Part shown: in pieces, positions 46,398 through 56,628 of the stretch
Layout: the number at the start of each line of letters is the position of its first letter
Numbering within the stretch: the first letter of the stretch is position 1
From: Limnohabitans sp. Rim11
Lineage (GTDB): Bacteria > Pseudomonadota > Gammaproteobacteria > Burkholderiales > Burkholderiaceae_C
Length of the DNA: 64,000 nucleotides
Direction: 5' to 3'
Assembly: GCF_001269365.1 (NCBI RefSeq)
Contig: NZ_CXOM01000001.1
Span: forward strand, 372,090-436,089
Notes under the pieces: generated by a model
Database searches by the model: none
Told to the model about the DNA's origin: nothing
What the model saw: only the letters and a program-made list of their open reading frames with translations
Position numbers and translations under genes: made by a program

Positions 46398-47167
46398 GTC
46401 TGCCAAAGATGGCCTTGCGTGCTACTGACTTGCATGTTTCCCTGTTGGGCAACGAAGTTTTGCGCGGTGTCGAAGTGTCGTTTTCAGAAGGGCGTTGGAC
46501 CAGCATCGTTGGCCCCAATGGCGCAGGCAAATCGACCTTGCTTAAAGCCTTAGCAGGTTTGTTGTCAGCCAGTGGTCAAATCCATTTCTTTGATCAAGAA
46601 TTGATGACTGTGGACCGCAAGTTGCGCGCACAACAAATGTCTTGGTTGGGACAAAACGAAACGGCCTCAGAGGACATGACCGTGTGGGATGTTGCCATGC
46701 TAGGCCGCTTGCCGCATCAAGACTGGTTGGCTGCGCCCAATGCGTACGACCATGCTGTGGTGGAAACAGCCTTGAAAGCCACCCAAGCTTGGGACTGGCG
46801 ATGGCGCTCTATTGGCCAGCTCTCTGGAGGTGAGCGTCAAAGAGTGTTGTTGGCACGTGCCATGGCGGTTCAAGCGAAAGTCTTGTTGATGGACGAACCC
46901 CTTTCCAACCTCGACCCACCACACCAAGTGGACTGGCTGGAACAAGTGCGTTGTCTGACGTCACAAAACACCACCGTGATCAGCGTGTTACATGAAATCG
47001 GCATGGCACTTCATGCAGACGACATGGTGGTCATGCAATCAGGGCGTGTTGTTCACCAAGGCGCTTGTGCAGAGGCTTCTACACACCGCGCAGTTGAAGC
47101 TGTTTTTGATAATCGCATGGCTATTCATTCGCTGCAAGGTCAGTGGGTGGCCTTGTCTCGGATTTAA
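46394..47167 (+). CDS. btuD: Cobalamin ABC transporter ATPase BtuD
   Basis: A 257-residue ABC ATPase. Walker A is GPNGAGKST, the signature is LSGGERQRVLLARAMA, Walker B is VLLMDEPLSNLD, and the His loop is VLHEIG. It ends the riboswitch-controlled operon. Start at 46394, overlapping the btuC stop. Confidence 0.94.
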   Translation: MSLPKMALRATDLHVSLLGNEVLRGVEVSFSEGRWTSIVGPNGAGKSTLLKALAGLLSASGQIHFFDQELMTVDRKLRAQQMSWLGQNETASEDMTVWDVAMLGRLPHQDWLAAPNAYDHAVVETALKATQAWDWRWRSIGQLSGGERQRVLLARAMAVQAKVLLMDEPLSNLDPPHQVDWLEQVRCLTSQNTTVISVLHEIGMALHADDMVVMQSGRVVHQGACAEASTHRAVEAVFDNRMAIHSLQGQWVALSRI

Positions 47168-47203
47168 TTTGACCAAGTCCTTAGAGTTGGGGTGGTTTGA
47201 AAC

Positions 47204-47842
47204 TTAAGGATGAGGCGTTTTGGATTTGAAGCTACAAAAATCTGAAACTCCACATTGCCAACACATGGGCTTGCGCGCCTGACACACATAGCGCCCATGC
47301 AAAATAAGCCAGTGGTGCGCATCCACCAAATACTTTTCTGGAATTCGTTTTAAAAGTTTGAGCTCCACTTGCAGTGGGTTTTTGCCAGGCGCTAAGCCTG
47401 TCCGGTTGCCTAACCTAAAGATATGCGTGTCCACAGCCATAGTGGGTTCGCCATAAGCCACATTCAAAATCACATTGGCTGTTTTGCGACCCACGCCTGG
47501 CAAGGCTTCCAATGCTTCACGTGATCGCGGCACTTGACCGCCATGCTGCTCAATCAAAATTTGGCAAGTCTTAAGCAGGTTGCTGGCTTTGTTTCGATAC
47601 AAGCCAATGGTCTTGATGTAGCTCTCGAGGCCGTCTTGCCCCAAGGCCAAAATGGCGGCGGGCGTGTTGGCCACCGGGAAAAGCTTTCGCGTGGCTTTGT
47701 TAACGCCCACATCGGTGGCCTGAGCCGACAGCAGCACCGCCGCCAGCAGTTCAAACACGTTGGTGTAAGCCAATTCTGTGGTGGGGAGGGGGTTGGCTTC
47801 TTTCAGGGTCTGAAAAAAGAGTTCGATGTTGTGTGCGTTCAT
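47204..47842 (-). CDS. nth: Endonuclease III
   Basis: A 212-residue bifunctional DNA glycosylase/AP lyase for oxidised pyrimidines. The helix-hairpin-helix LPGVGRKTANVILN contains the catalytic Lys, VDTHIFRLGNR has the catalytic Asp, and the C-terminal cluster loop is C-x6-C-x2-C-x5-C (CQARKPMCWQCGVSDFC). Start at 47842 (MNAHNIELFF); a start at 47860 is possible. Confidence 0.95.
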   Translation of the reverse strand: MNAHNIELFFQTLKEANPLPTTELAYTNVFELLAAVLLSAQATDVGVNKATRKLFPVANTPAAILALGQDGLESYIKTIGLYRNKASNLLKTCQILIEQHGGQVPRSREALEALPGVGRKTANVILNVAYGEPTMAVDTHIFRLGNRTGLAPGKNPLQVELKLLKRIPEKYLVDAHHWLILHGRYVCQARKPMCWQCGVSDFCSFKSKTPHP

Positions 47843-47933
47843 GAGGGAAAATATCAGCAAAATGGCCCAATGACCGGATCAATTCCAGTCAAAATAGCTG
47901 TCTGAAATTAAAGAGTTTTGTGGAAGATACACC

Positions 47934-49142
47934 ATGTCCTTGCAATTTGCCGATCGTTTGAACAATGTCGAAACCTCTGCCATTCGGGAGTTGTTCAAAC
48001 TTCTGGGCAAGCCCGGCATCATCAGCTTTGCCGGCGGCTTCCCAGACAGCGCCATGTTCGATGTGGAGGGCATTCGCGAAGCCTCCTCTTTGGCCTTGTC
48101 CCAAGAGCCAGGTGCCGCACTTCAGTATGGCGCCACAGAAGGCTACGGCCCCCTGCGCGAACAGTTGGCGCACTTCATGGGGCAGAAGGGCGTGCAAGGC
48201 ATCACCCCCGAGCAACTCATTGTGACCACGGGCAGCCAACAAGCGCTAGACCTCATTGGCAAAACCATGATCAGCCCTGGCGACAAAGTGATCGTGGAAG
48301 GCCCCACGTTCTTGGCCACCATTCAGTGTTTCAGGTTGTATGGCGCCCAGCTTATTTCTGCGCCTGTCGATGGCAACGGAGTAGATACCGATGCGCTTGA
48401 AAAACTCATTGCAGAACACAAGCCCAAGTTTGTGTATGTCATTCCTACCTTTGGCAACCCTACAGGCGCATTGCTCAGCTTAGAGCGCCGCAAAAAGTTG
48501 CTTGAGTTGGCCGTCAAATACCAAACCCTGATGGTCGAAGACGATCCTTATGGCGACTTGTATTTCAAAGATGCGCCACCACCCAGCTTGTTGGCTTTGA
48601 GCACACAAGTGCCAGGCAGCCGCGAGTGGTTGGTGCACTGCGGTTCTTTGTCCAAGGTCTTAAGCCCTGGCTTGCGTGTGGGTTGGATGATTGCACCACC
48701 CGAGCTTTTAAGCCGCGCCGTCATGTGCAAGCAATTTAGCGATGCTCACACCAGTACTTTTGCACAGGCCACTGCCGCTCAATATTTAAAAGCGGGCCGC
48801 ATGCCTGCCACCTTAGACAATGTGCGCAAGGTCTATGCGGTGCGCGCTCAAACCATGTGCGATGCGCTGCGCAAAGATCTGGGCGATGCCATTTCGTTTG
48901 TGCAACCGCAAGGCGGCTTGTTTGTGTGGGCCAGCCTCACGGGCGCTGGCGGCAAAGTCAAAGATGGCAATGCCTTTGCCAAGATGGCCATCGACAAAGG
49001 CGTGGCCTTTGTGCCAGGCGCACCGTTCTATTGCCAAAACCCAGACCTCAGTACCTTGAGGTTCAGTTTTGCTACGGTGGGCGAGGACAAAATTTTGGAA
49101 GGTGTCGATCGGCTGAAGCAAGCCATGGCCACCTCAGCCTAA
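47934..49142 (+). CDS. PLP-dependent aminotransferase (class I, LysN/MocR-like)
   Basis: A 402-residue fold-type I aminotransferase. SFAGGFPDSAMFDVEGIREA and YGATEGYGPLREQLA are typical of the 2-aminoadipate/aromatic aminotransferase group; the PLP lysine is in GSLSKVLSPGLRVGW (about residue 241), and PTFGNPTGALLS is the Asn/Pro site. It lacks the N-terminal HTH of MocR regulators. Substrate is not known. Confidence 0.88.
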   Translation: MSLQFADRLNNVETSAIRELFKLLGKPGIISFAGGFPDSAMFDVEGIREASSLALSQEPGAALQYGATEGYGPLREQLAHFMGQKGVQGITPEQLIVTTGSQQALDLIGKTMISPGDKVIVEGPTFLATIQCFRLYGAQLISAPVDGNGVDTDALEKLIAEHKPKFVYVIPTFGNPTGALLSLERRKKLLELAVKYQTLMVEDDPYGDLYFKDAPPPSLLALSTQVPGSREWLVHCGSLSKVLSPGLRVGWMIAPPELLSRAVMCKQFSDAHTSTFAQATAAQYLKAGRMPATLDNVRKVYAVRAQTMCDALRKDLGDAISFVQPQGGLFVWASLTGAGGKVKDGNAFAKMAIDKGVAFVPGAPFYCQNPDLSTLRFSFATVGEDKILEGVDRLKQAMATSA

Positions 49143-49154
49143 CAGGCTTGAATC

Positions 49155-49967
49155 ATGCTCAATATTCAAGGCGTTGACATCCACATTGAAGGCAACGGCC
49201 CTGAAACTTTGGTCATGTTGCATGGCTGGCCCGATACGCTGGCACTTTGGGACCATACGGTTCTAGCCCTGCGCGACACCCACCAATGCGTTCGCTTTAC
49301 CTTGCCTGCCTTTGATGCCAATGCACCTGTGCCGCCTAAGTCATTGCTTGAAATGGTGGCCTTCATTCACGAGGTGGTTCAGCAGGTCAGCCCTCAACAA
49401 CCTATCACGCTGGTGTTGCACGATTGGGGTTGTGTTTTTGGTTACGAATACGCGGCCACTTATCCAGATCGCGTCAGCCGCATGGTGGCGGTCGATGTGG
49501 GAGATCACAACTCCAGAGCGCTCAATGCATCTTTAACTGCAAAAGCCAAATGGGCCGTGTTCAGTTACCAAATTTGGCTGGCCATTGCTTGGCAAATTGC
49601 CAACAGCTTGGGTTCAATGGGTCATGCGTTGGCCAATCGAATGACGCGCTACATGGCCAAGGCCCTTAGGTGCCCCAGTCCGTTGCAACATATGCACGTT
49701 GGTATGAACATACCCTATGCCATGAAGTGGATGGGCACGCTAGAAGGCTTTGGTTTGGCTTGTAATGCACTCAAAATTTTGCCTACAGCTAGGCCCATGC
49801 TTTACATCTATGGCAAACGCAAACCCTTCATGTTTCACTCTGACCGTTGGCTAGAAAAAATTCAGTCCTACCCGGGCTCTAGGGTTGAAGGGTTTGACAC
49901 TGGCCATTGGGTCATGAGTTCAAAGCCTGAGCAGTTCAATGCCTTGCTCAAAGACTGGCTAGGTTGA
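49155..49967 (+). CDS. Alpha/beta-fold hydrolase (Asp-nucleophile type)
   Basis: A 270-residue alpha/beta hydrolase. The oxyanion HGWPDT is near residue 24, and the nucleophile elbow is VLHDWGCVFG, with Asp in place of Ser, as in epoxide hydrolases and haloalkane dehalogenases. The catalytic His is in GFDTGHWV. The substrate is unknown. It lies between an aminotransferase and a phosphatase gene with short gaps. Confidence 0.82.
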   Translation: MLNIQGVDIHIEGNGPETLVMLHGWPDTLALWDHTVLALRDTHQCVRFTLPAFDANAPVPPKSLLEMVAFIHEVVQQVSPQQPITLVLHDWGCVFGYEYAATYPDRVSRMVAVDVGDHNSRALNASLTAKAKWAVFSYQIWLAIAWQIANSLGSMGHALANRMTRYMAKALRCPSPLQHMHVGMNIPYAMKWMGTLEGFGLACNALKILPTARPMLYIYGKRKPFMFHSDRWLEKIQSYPGSRVEGFDTGHWVMSSKPEQFNALLKDWLG

Positions 49968-49984
49968 TCTTGACCCACAAAGGC

Positions 49985-51589
49985 ATGCCCTTGCAAAAAT
50001 CAAAGCCTCAAGCTACCAGGCGTGACTTGCTGAAGTGGTCAGTCGCCGCGGTAGCCCCACTCAGTTATGCCTTGTCATCGGCTCAGACAAGCCTCAAACA
50101 CAATCCATTTTCTATTGGCGTGGCCAGCGGCTCGCCCAATCACCATTCGGTGGTGCTTTGGACGCGTCTCATGGCAGAGCCAAGCAGCAGCAAGACGCAT
50201 TTTGCCGATGCCGATGTGTCGGTCAAATGGGAAGTGGCCGACGATGAGAGCTTCAAAGTCAACCGCCGCGCAGGCCAAGTGGTGGCGCTGGCCGCATTGG
50301 CGCATTCCGTGCACTTAGAGCTAGATGGATTGCAAAGCGATCGATGGTATTTCTACCGCTTTCAAATCGGGGACGCGCAAAGTTCGATTGGCCGCACTCG
50401 CACCTTGCCACACCCCGAGGCCATGGTGCAAAAACTGCGAGTTGCTTATGCCTCGTGCCAGCGCTGGGAGCATGGCTACTTCAGTGCCTACGATCACATG
50501 TGCCAAGAAAACCTCGACATGGTTTTGTTCTTGGGTGACTACATTTATGAATATGCTGCAGCTGCCAATCCTGTGCGATTGCCAAAAGGTGGATGGGTCA
50601 GCAGCCTTGACGATTACCGCGAAAGATATGCCCTGCACAAAAGCGAGAAGGGCTTGCAAGCCATGCACGCACAGTGTCCGTGGCTGGTCACCTGGGACGA
50701 TCACGAAGTGTCCAACGACTATGCCGGTCTTGAGCGCGGTCAAAGCGGCAACATCAGCTTTAACTTTGCGGCGCAGCGCGCGCGGGCTTATCAAGCCTTT
50801 TATGAGCACATGCCTCTCAGGGCCAGTGCGTTGACCAAATCACTTGACGGTTTGGCGCAAGGGGCTGAGTTGCGAATTTATGGACAGGTGCCTTACGGCA
50901 AGTTGGCCAATATTTATTTGCTAGACGATCGGCAATACAGAGATCGTCAAGTTTGCAACAAGTCCGATGGCTATGGCTCGGGCTTTGTCAATCCAGATCA
51001 GTGTGAAGATTGGTTCAATCCCAAACGGAGTTTGCTGGGGGCTGAGCAAACCCAGTGGCTAGACCAAGCCTTTGCCAATGCTCAAAAAGACGCTCGACCT
51101 TGGAATGTGGTGGCGCAGCAAACCATTTTTGGCCGCCGCGATTTTCGAATTGGGGCTGGATACACCTTGTGGAATGACGGCTGGGACGGCTATTCGGCGG
51201 CGCGACAACAGATGACGCAATCGATACAAAACAATGCCCTCAAAAACCCAGTACTCCTAGGTGGTGATGTTCACGAAAACTGGGTAGGCCACGTCATGGC
51301 CGATGCCTACAAAGACGACAGCGCCAAGCTGGGTGTCGAGTTTTGCGGCGCAGGCATTACAGCGCGTTCGGCGGGCAATTCAAAACTTCCCGCTCGATTG
51401 GCCGAAAACCCGCATTTCATTTTTGCCGACAGCGAGCGCAAAGGTTATGGCGTGGTTGAATTTACGGCCAAGCAAATTCAAACCGAATTGCGTGTGGTGG
51501 ACGATGTGCGTCAGCCGCAAACCAAAATAGAAACGCTGGCCAAGTTTGAGGTGGAGGCGGGGGTGCCGCAATTGCACCGCAAGGCTTAA
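49985..51589 (+). CDS. PhoD-family alkaline phosphatase/phosphodiesterase
   Basis: A 534-residue secreted metallophosphatase. The N-terminus has a Tat signal (RRDLLKWSVAAVAPLSYALS), then the PhoD N domain (GVASGSPNHHSVVLWTRL) and the catalytic domain with FLGDYIYE, TWDDHEVSNDY and LLGGDVHENW metal-site motifs. It would release phosphate from organic esters in the periplasm. I start at ATG 49985; a TTG at 49964 overlapping the upstream stop is in frame. It is convergent with serB, sharing TTAA in the stops. Confidence 0.9.
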   Translation: MPLQKSKPQATRRDLLKWSVAAVAPLSYALSSAQTSLKHNPFSIGVASGSPNHHSVVLWTRLMAEPSSSKTHFADADVSVKWEVADDESFKVNRRAGQVVALAALAHSVHLELDGLQSDRWYFYRFQIGDAQSSIGRTRTLPHPEAMVQKLRVAYASCQRWEHGYFSAYDHMCQENLDMVLFLGDYIYEYAAAANPVRLPKGGWVSSLDDYRERYALHKSEKGLQAMHAQCPWLVTWDDHEVSNDYAGLERGQSGNISFNFAAQRARAYQAFYEHMPLRASALTKSLDGLAQGAELRIYGQVPYGKLANIYLLDDRQYRDRQVCNKSDGYGSGFVNPDQCEDWFNPKRSLLGAEQTQWLDQAFANAQKDARPWNVVAQQTIFGRRDFRIGAGYTLWNDGWDGYSAARQQMTQSIQNNALKNPVLLGGDVHENWVGHVMADAYKDDSAKLGVEFCGAGITARSAGNSKLPARLAENPHFIFADSERKGYGVVEFTAKQIQTELRVVDDVRQPQTKIETLAKFEVEAGVPQLHRKA

Positions 51590-52296
51590 GCCAAGACTTC
51601 CAGCAAACGGTCTAAGCCGCCTTCTTCAATGGCCACCATGGCTTGCTCGCGCACTTTGGGTTTGGCGTGATAGGCCACTGACAAACCCGCTACGCCCATC
51701 ATGGGCAAGTCGTTGGCGCCATCGCCCATGGCAATGGCCTGGGAGGGTTCAATGCCCATTTGTGCGCAGATCTGCAGCAGCATTTTGCGTTTTTCATCGC
51801 CATCGCAAATGTCGCCCCAGTCTTGGTCCACCATGCGGCCTGTCAATTCGCCATTGACCACTTCCAAAACATTGGAGCGCGTCCAATGGATACCTAGTCT
51901 GTCGCGCACATGGTCTGTGAAGAAGGTAAATCCGCCCGATACCAAGAGCACTTTTAGGCCCGCAGCTTGGCAGGCTTTGACCAACTTCTCTGCACCTGGG
52001 TTCAGTTGCAGTCTGTTGTTCAAGACCTCTTCCATGTGGGCTACGGTGACGCCTTTGAGCAAGGCTACGCGTCTGCGCAAGCTGTCTTTGTAATCGGTAA
52101 TTTCGCCGCGCATGGCAGCTTCGGTAATGGCGGCCACTTCGGTTTTACGGCCTGCCGCATCGGCAATTTCGTCCACACATTCAATGTTGATGAGGGTGGA
52201 GTCCATGTCAAACGCAATCAGCTTGAAGTGCTTGAGTTGCAAGGGCGGTGTGAAGCCCTTTACGGTCATGCCTTGAAATGTCGGGGCGTTGCTCAT
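51586..52296 (-). CDS. serB: Phosphoserine phosphatase
   Basis: A 236-residue HAD phosphatase for the last step of serine synthesis. The nucleophile motif is FDMDSTLI, then LLVSGGFTFF and GDGANDLPMM. It lacks the N-terminal ACT domains of longer SerB forms. It begins 3 bases after the mfd stop on the same strand, so it is likely co-transcribed with mfd. Confidence 0.93.
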   Translation of the reverse strand: MSNAPTFQGMTVKGFTPPLQLKHFKLIAFDMDSTLINIECVDEIADAAGRKTEVAAITEAAMRGEITDYKDSLRRRVALLKGVTVAHMEEVLNNRLQLNPGAEKLVKACQAAGLKVLLVSGGFTFFTDHVRDRLGIHWTRSNVLEVVNGELTGRMVDQDWGDICDGDEKRKMLLQICAQMGIEPSQAIAMGDGANDLPMMGVAGLSVAYHAKPKVREQAMVAIEEGGLDRLLEVLA

Positions 52297-52299
52297 GTC

Positions 52300-55200
52300 T
52301 TATCCTTCCACTTTCTCAACTTTGGGTTGCCCCAAGGACCGCAAAATATCTCGCACCATTTGGGCACGCGCTTTGGGGTCGGGCAGTTCACGTTCAATGC
52401 GCAACTTGTCGTTACCAGCCAATTGAATGTGCTTGTTCTTTTGAATCAACTCAATGATGCGCATGGGCTCAATGGGCGGATTGGGTTTGAAGCTAATCAC
52501 GATCACGCCGGGGGTGGCGTCTACTTTGACCACGCCATAAGGCACGCTCAAAACTCTGAGGCGATGCACATCCATCAGGGTTTGTGCCTGCGGTGGCAGT
52601 TTGCCAAAGCGGTCCACAATTTCTTCTAGCAGGCTATCAATTTGATCGGGCGTTTTGGCGGTGGCCAATTTTTTGTAAAACGACAAACGCAAATGCACAT
52701 CGCCGCAATAGTCGTTGGGCAGCAGGGCAGGCGCGTGCAAATTGATGTCGGTGGCCGCTGACAAGGGGCTAAGCAAGTCGGGTTCTTTGCCCGCTTTCAA
52801 ACAGCGCACCGCCTCGTTCAACATTTCGTTGTAAAGCTGGAAACCAATCTCTAGCATGTTGCCGCTTTGGTTTTCGCCCAGCACTTCGCCGGCACCGCGA
52901 ATTTCCAAATCGTGCATGGCCAAATAAAAGCCACTGCCCAGTTCTTCCATTTGTTGAATGGCGTCTAAGCGTTGCGAAGCTTGTTTGGTGAGGCCATCAA
53001 TCTCGGGCACCATCAAGTACGCATAAGCTTGGTGGTGGCTGCGGCCCACACGGCCACGGAGCTGGTGCAACTGCGCTAGGCCAAATTTGTCGGCACGAGA
53101 AATCACAATGGTATTGGCCGTGGGCACATCAATGCCAGTCTCAATGATGGTAGAGCACAGCAGAATGTTGTAGCGCTGTGCCACAAAATCGCGCATCACT
53201 TTTTCCAAATCACGCTCGGGCATTTGACCGTGGGCCACCGCAATGCGTGCCTCTGGCAATATTTCTTCTAACTTTTGGCGACGGTTTTCAATGGTCTCTA
53301 CTTCGTTGTGCAAGAAGTAAACCTGACCACCGCGCTTGAGTTCGCGAAGTACCGCTTCGCGGATCACGCCAGTGCCTTCGTTGCGCACAAACGTTTTGAT
53401 GGCCAAGCGGCGTTGCGGTGCCGTGGCAATGACGCTCAAATCGCGAATGCCTTCTAGGGCCATGCCCAAGGTGCGGGGAATGGGTGTGGCGGTTAGCGTC
53501 AGCACATCCACTTCGGCGCGCATGGCCTTCATGGCTTCTTTGTGGCGCACACCAAAGCGGTGTTCTTCGTCAATGACCAACAGGCCCAGATTTTTAAACT
53601 GAGTGGAAGGGCTAAGCAGCTTGTGTGTGCCAACCACAATGTCCACAGTGCCATCGGCCAAGCCCTTGAGGGCTTCTGTCACTTCTTTGCCCGATCTAAA
53701 GCGCGACACCTCAGCGACTTTGACGGGCCATTTAGAAAAACGATCTTTGAGGGTCTGGAAATGCTGCTCGGCCAACAAGGTGGTTGGCGCCAAGATGGCC
53801 ACTTGTTTACCGCCCGTGACAGCCACAAACGCTGCACGCAGCGCCACTTCGGTTTTGCCAAAGCCCACATCACCGCACACCAAGCGATCCATGGGACGCG
53901 GGCTGATCATGTCTTGAATGACCGCATGAATGGCGGCGTTTTGATCAGCGGTTTCTTGAAAACCAAAGTCGTTGGCAAAGACTTCGTAATCTTGCGGGCT
54001 GTATCGGAAGGGATGACCTTCGCGAGCGGCACGCCTTGCATAGATGTTCAATAACTCAGCCGCAGAATCGCGCACTTGCTCGGCCGCTTTGCGTTTGGCT
54101 TTTTCCCACTGACCACTGCCCAAGCGGTGCAAGGGCGCTTCGTCGGCACTGACGCCGGTGTAGCGACCAATCAGTTGCAGTTGGCTCACGGGCACATACA
54201 GCGTGGCCTTGTCGGCATATTCCAAATGCAAAAACTCTTGCAGAGCGGGCGTGCCGTCTGGGTTTTTCTCGCCCAAATCCATGTTGATCAAACCACGGTA
54301 GCGGCCAATGCCGTGGGCGTTGTGCACCACAGGATCGCCCACATTGAGCTCGGACAAGTCTTTGATGAGCGCTTCAACATCGCTGACTTGTTCTTGTTTT
54401 TTGCGGCGGCGTGTGGTGACGCCCGCTGCAAACAATTCGGTCTCGGTGACCAAATCGATGCCCGCTTCAAACCAGTGGAAACCTGAATTGAGTGCTGCAG
54501 TGGCAATGCCAATTTTTTCGTCGCTGGCTTGAAATTCTTGGAGGTTGTCAAAGGCGGGTGGATTGACGCCACTGGCGCGCAAAAAGTCGAGCAAACTCTC
54601 GCGGCGGCCTGCGCTTTCGGCCAGAATCAAAACGCGATTTTGAGAGTTTCGGATGTGCGCTTGCAGTTTGGCCAACGGCTCTTCGGCGCCTCGCACCACA
54701 GTCAGGTCGGGCAGTCTTTGCGCCAGCGTGTTGTCGGCGTTGCTCTCAGAACCTTCAGTCGCTACTTGCCTGAGCGCCAACTGCGCATGTTGGTTGGTGC
54801 CGCTATAAAACTGCTCAGCCGACAAAAACAAAGCTTCGGGCGGCAATGCCGGCCGCTCTGGGTCGCCTTGCACCAAGCGATAGCGGTCTTTGGTGTCTTG
54901 CCAAAATCTTTGGAAGGCGGGCTCAAGGTCGCCATGCAATACCAAGGTGGCGGGCGTGTCAGAGCCTGCGCCCAAATAATCAAATACTGTAGCGGTTTGT
55001 TCAAAAAACAAGGGCAAGTAATACTCAATGCCGGCCGTGGCCACGCCATTGCCCATGTCTTTGTAGATGCGGCTTTTGGTGGGGTCGCCGTCTAACAACT
55101 CACGCCAACGGCTGCGAAACTTGGCCCGCGCCGCTTCGTCCATGGGAAATTCGCGACCGGGCAGCAATCGAACCTCGGGTACCGGATACAAACTGCGTTG

Positions 55201-55806
55201 CGTGTCTGGATCAAAGGTGCGAATCGAGTCAATTTCGTTGTCAAACAAATCAACGCGGTAGGGCACTTGCGAGCCCATGGGAAACAAATCAATCAGGCCG
55301 CCTCGCACGGCATATTCGCCAGGACTTACCACTTGGCTGACGTGGTTGTAGCCTGCCAAAGTTAGCTGCGCTTTGAGCTTGGCTTCGTCGAGTTTTTGTT
55401 TAGTTTTAAATTGAAACGTGTAGCCTGCCAAAAATGAAGGCGGCGCCAAGCGGTACAAAGCGGTGGTGGCCGGAATGAACACCAGGTCGGCGCCTTCGGC
55501 TTTGTCACGTTGGTTAATGCGCCAAAGCGTGGCCAAGCGTTCACTGATCAGGTCTTGGTGGGGCGAAAACGTGTCGTAGGGCAGCGTTTCCCAGTCGGGA
55601 AAAATAGCGCAGCGCAGGGTGGGGGCAAAGAAAGCCACCTCGACCATCAAGCGCTGGGTGTCGGCAGCGTCAGACGTGACCACCGCGGTTAGGCGGCCTT
55701 GGGCTTTTTCTCTTTCAGCCAATTGGGCCAATAGCACAGCGTCTGCCGATCCCATGGGACGGGGCAGGGTGAAGCGTTTTCCAAGGCTAAGCGCGGGTAA
55801 TTGCAT
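52300..55806 (-). CDS. mfd: Transcription-repair coupling factor
   Basis: A 1168-residue DNA translocase that removes stalled RNA polymerase and recruits UvrA. It has UvrB-like N-terminal domains, the RNA polymerase interacting domain (VGDPVVHNAHGIGRYRGL), the translocase with Walker A GDVGFGKTEVALRAAF and DEEH (VIDEEHRFGV), and the C-terminal TRCF domain. I start at 55806 (MQLPALSLGKRF), because GGAG lies 5 bases before it; an in-frame start at 55842 is less likely. A TATACT -10 lies at about 55817-55822. Confidence 0.95.
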   Translation of the reverse strand: MQLPALSLGKRFTLPRPMGSADAVLLAQLAEREKAQGRLTAVVTSDAADTQRLMVEVAFFAPTLRCAIFPDWETLPYDTFSPHQDLISERLATLWRINQRDKAEGADLVFIPATTALYRLAPPSFLAGYTFQFKTKQKLDEAKLKAQLTLAGYNHVSQVVSPGEYAVRGGLIDLFPMGSQVPYRVDLFDNEIDSIRTFDPDTQRSLYPVPEVRLLPGREFPMDEAARAKFRSRWRELLDGDPTKSRIYKDMGNGVATAGIEYYLPLFFEQTATVFDYLGAGSDTPATLVLHGDLEPAFQRFWQDTKDRYRLVQGDPERPALPPEALFLSAEQFYSGTNQHAQLALRQVATEGSESNADNTLAQRLPDLTVVRGAEEPLAKLQAHIRNSQNRVLILAESAGRRESLLDFLRASGVNPPAFDNLQEFQASDEKIGIATAALNSGFHWFEAGIDLVTETELFAAGVTTRRRKKQEQVSDVEALIKDLSELNVGDPVVHNAHGIGRYRGLINMDLGEKNPDGTPALQEFLHLEYADKATLYVPVSQLQLIGRYTGVSADEAPLHRLGSGQWEKAKRKAAEQVRDSAAELLNIYARRAAREGHPFRYSPQDYEVFANDFGFQETADQNAAIHAVIQDMISPRPMDRLVCGDVGFGKTEVALRAAFVAVTGGKQVAILAPTTLLAEQHFQTLKDRFSKWPVKVAEVSRFRSGKEVTEALKGLADGTVDIVVGTHKLLSPSTQFKNLGLLVIDEEHRFGVRHKEAMKAMRAEVDVLTLTATPIPRTLGMALEGIRDLSVIATAPQRRLAIKTFVRNEGTGVIREAVLRELKRGGQVYFLHNEVETIENRRQKLEEILPEARIAVAHGQMPERDLEKVMRDFVAQRYNILLCSTIIETGIDVPTANTIVISRADKFGLAQLHQLRGRVGRSHHQAYAYLMVPEIDGLTKQASQRLDAIQQMEELGSGFYLAMHDLEIRGAGEVLGENQSGNMLEIGFQLYNEMLNEAVRCLKAGKEPDLLSPLSAATDINLHAPALLPNDYCGDVHLRLSFYKKLATAKTPDQIDSLLEEIVDRFGKLPPQAQTLMDVHRLRVLSVPYGVVKVDATPGVIVISFKPNPPIEPMRIIELIQKNKHIQLAGNDKLRIERELPDPKARAQMVRDILRSLGQPKVEKVEG

Positions 55807-55854
55807 GAACTCCGATAGTATAGTTGGCGTATTGTTAAACATCTTTGACGCACC

Positions 55855-56628
55855 GTGAATCCACCACCCATCGCAAGCCTACAAAACACCGCAAATACTG
55901 CACCTGATGCGGTATCGCGCTGCTTTGCGTTGGTGCCCTGTGCGGGCTCAGGATCGCGTGCGGGCACGGCCCAGCCCAAGCAATACGAACCGATTGCTGG
56001 CAAAAGCATGGTCATGCACACCTTGGCCGCTTTGGGGTCTGTTGAACGCTTAAGCCAAGTGGTTGTGGTGGTCTCACCAGACGATTCACATGCGTGGCCC
56101 CAAGCGCCAGAGTGGCCCGCCAATTTTCAACGGGTGGCTTGCGGCGGTGCTACACGCGCTGAATCTGTTTTCAATGGCCTAACGCAGTTGCTTGAAGAAG
56201 GACGTCGCAACCCAAAAGGTGTTCAAGCTCACGATTGGATTTTGGTACACGATGCCGCGCGGTGCCTAATTACTGCGGTGGAGATCAATCGTTTGATTGA
56301 CGAATGTCTGCACGATGACGTGGGCGGCCTGTTGGCCATTCCCTTGCCAGACACCTTGAAGGCTGCCGTCAATGGCCGCGTCAGTCAGACCTTGCCTAGG
56401 CAAGACAAGTGGTTGGCGCAAACACCCCAAATGTTCAGGGCGGGGCAATTGCATGCAGCTCTAAAAGCCAAGGCCGCCGATCATTTTGAAGGCATCACAG
56501 ACGAGGCCAGTGCCATGGAAATGGCGGGCTTTTCGCCTAAGTTGGTGGTGGGCAGTCCGCACAATTTCAAGGTAACCTATCCCCCCGATTTTGCATTGGC
56601 GGAAGATTTGCTGAGGAGCAGGAAATGA
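55855..56628 (+). CDS. ispD: 2-C-methyl-D-erythritol 4-phosphate cytidylyltransferase
   Basis: A 257-residue cytidylyltransferase in the MEP isoprenoid pathway. [20 protein letters not shown] is the CTP-binding signature, followed by [14 protein letters not shown] and VHDAARCLI. It starts with GTG at 55855, with an N-terminal extension of about 25 residues before the core; an internal start is not available. Its TGA overlaps ispF. mfd is divergent. Confidence 0.95.
   Translation: MNPPPIASLQNTANTAPDAVSRCFALVPCAGSGSRAGTAQPKQYEPIAGKSMVMHTLAALGSVERLSQVVVVVSPDDSHAWPQAPEWPANFQRVACGGATRAESVFNGLTQLLEEGRRNPKGVQAHDWILVHDAARCLITAVEINRLIDECLHDDVGGLLAIPLPDTLKAAVNGRVSQTLPRQDKWLAQTPQMFRAGQLHAALKAKAADHFEGITDEASAMEMAGFSPKLVVGSPHNFKVTYPPDFALAEDLLRSRK

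Noticed and set aside
45362-46435. A 357-codon open frame on the minus strand opposite btuC
   Set aside because: It is the antisense shadow of a clear FecCD permease; its translation is rich in Thr/Pro/Asn/Lys without domain signatures, and btuC fits the operon with ATGA overlaps on both sides.
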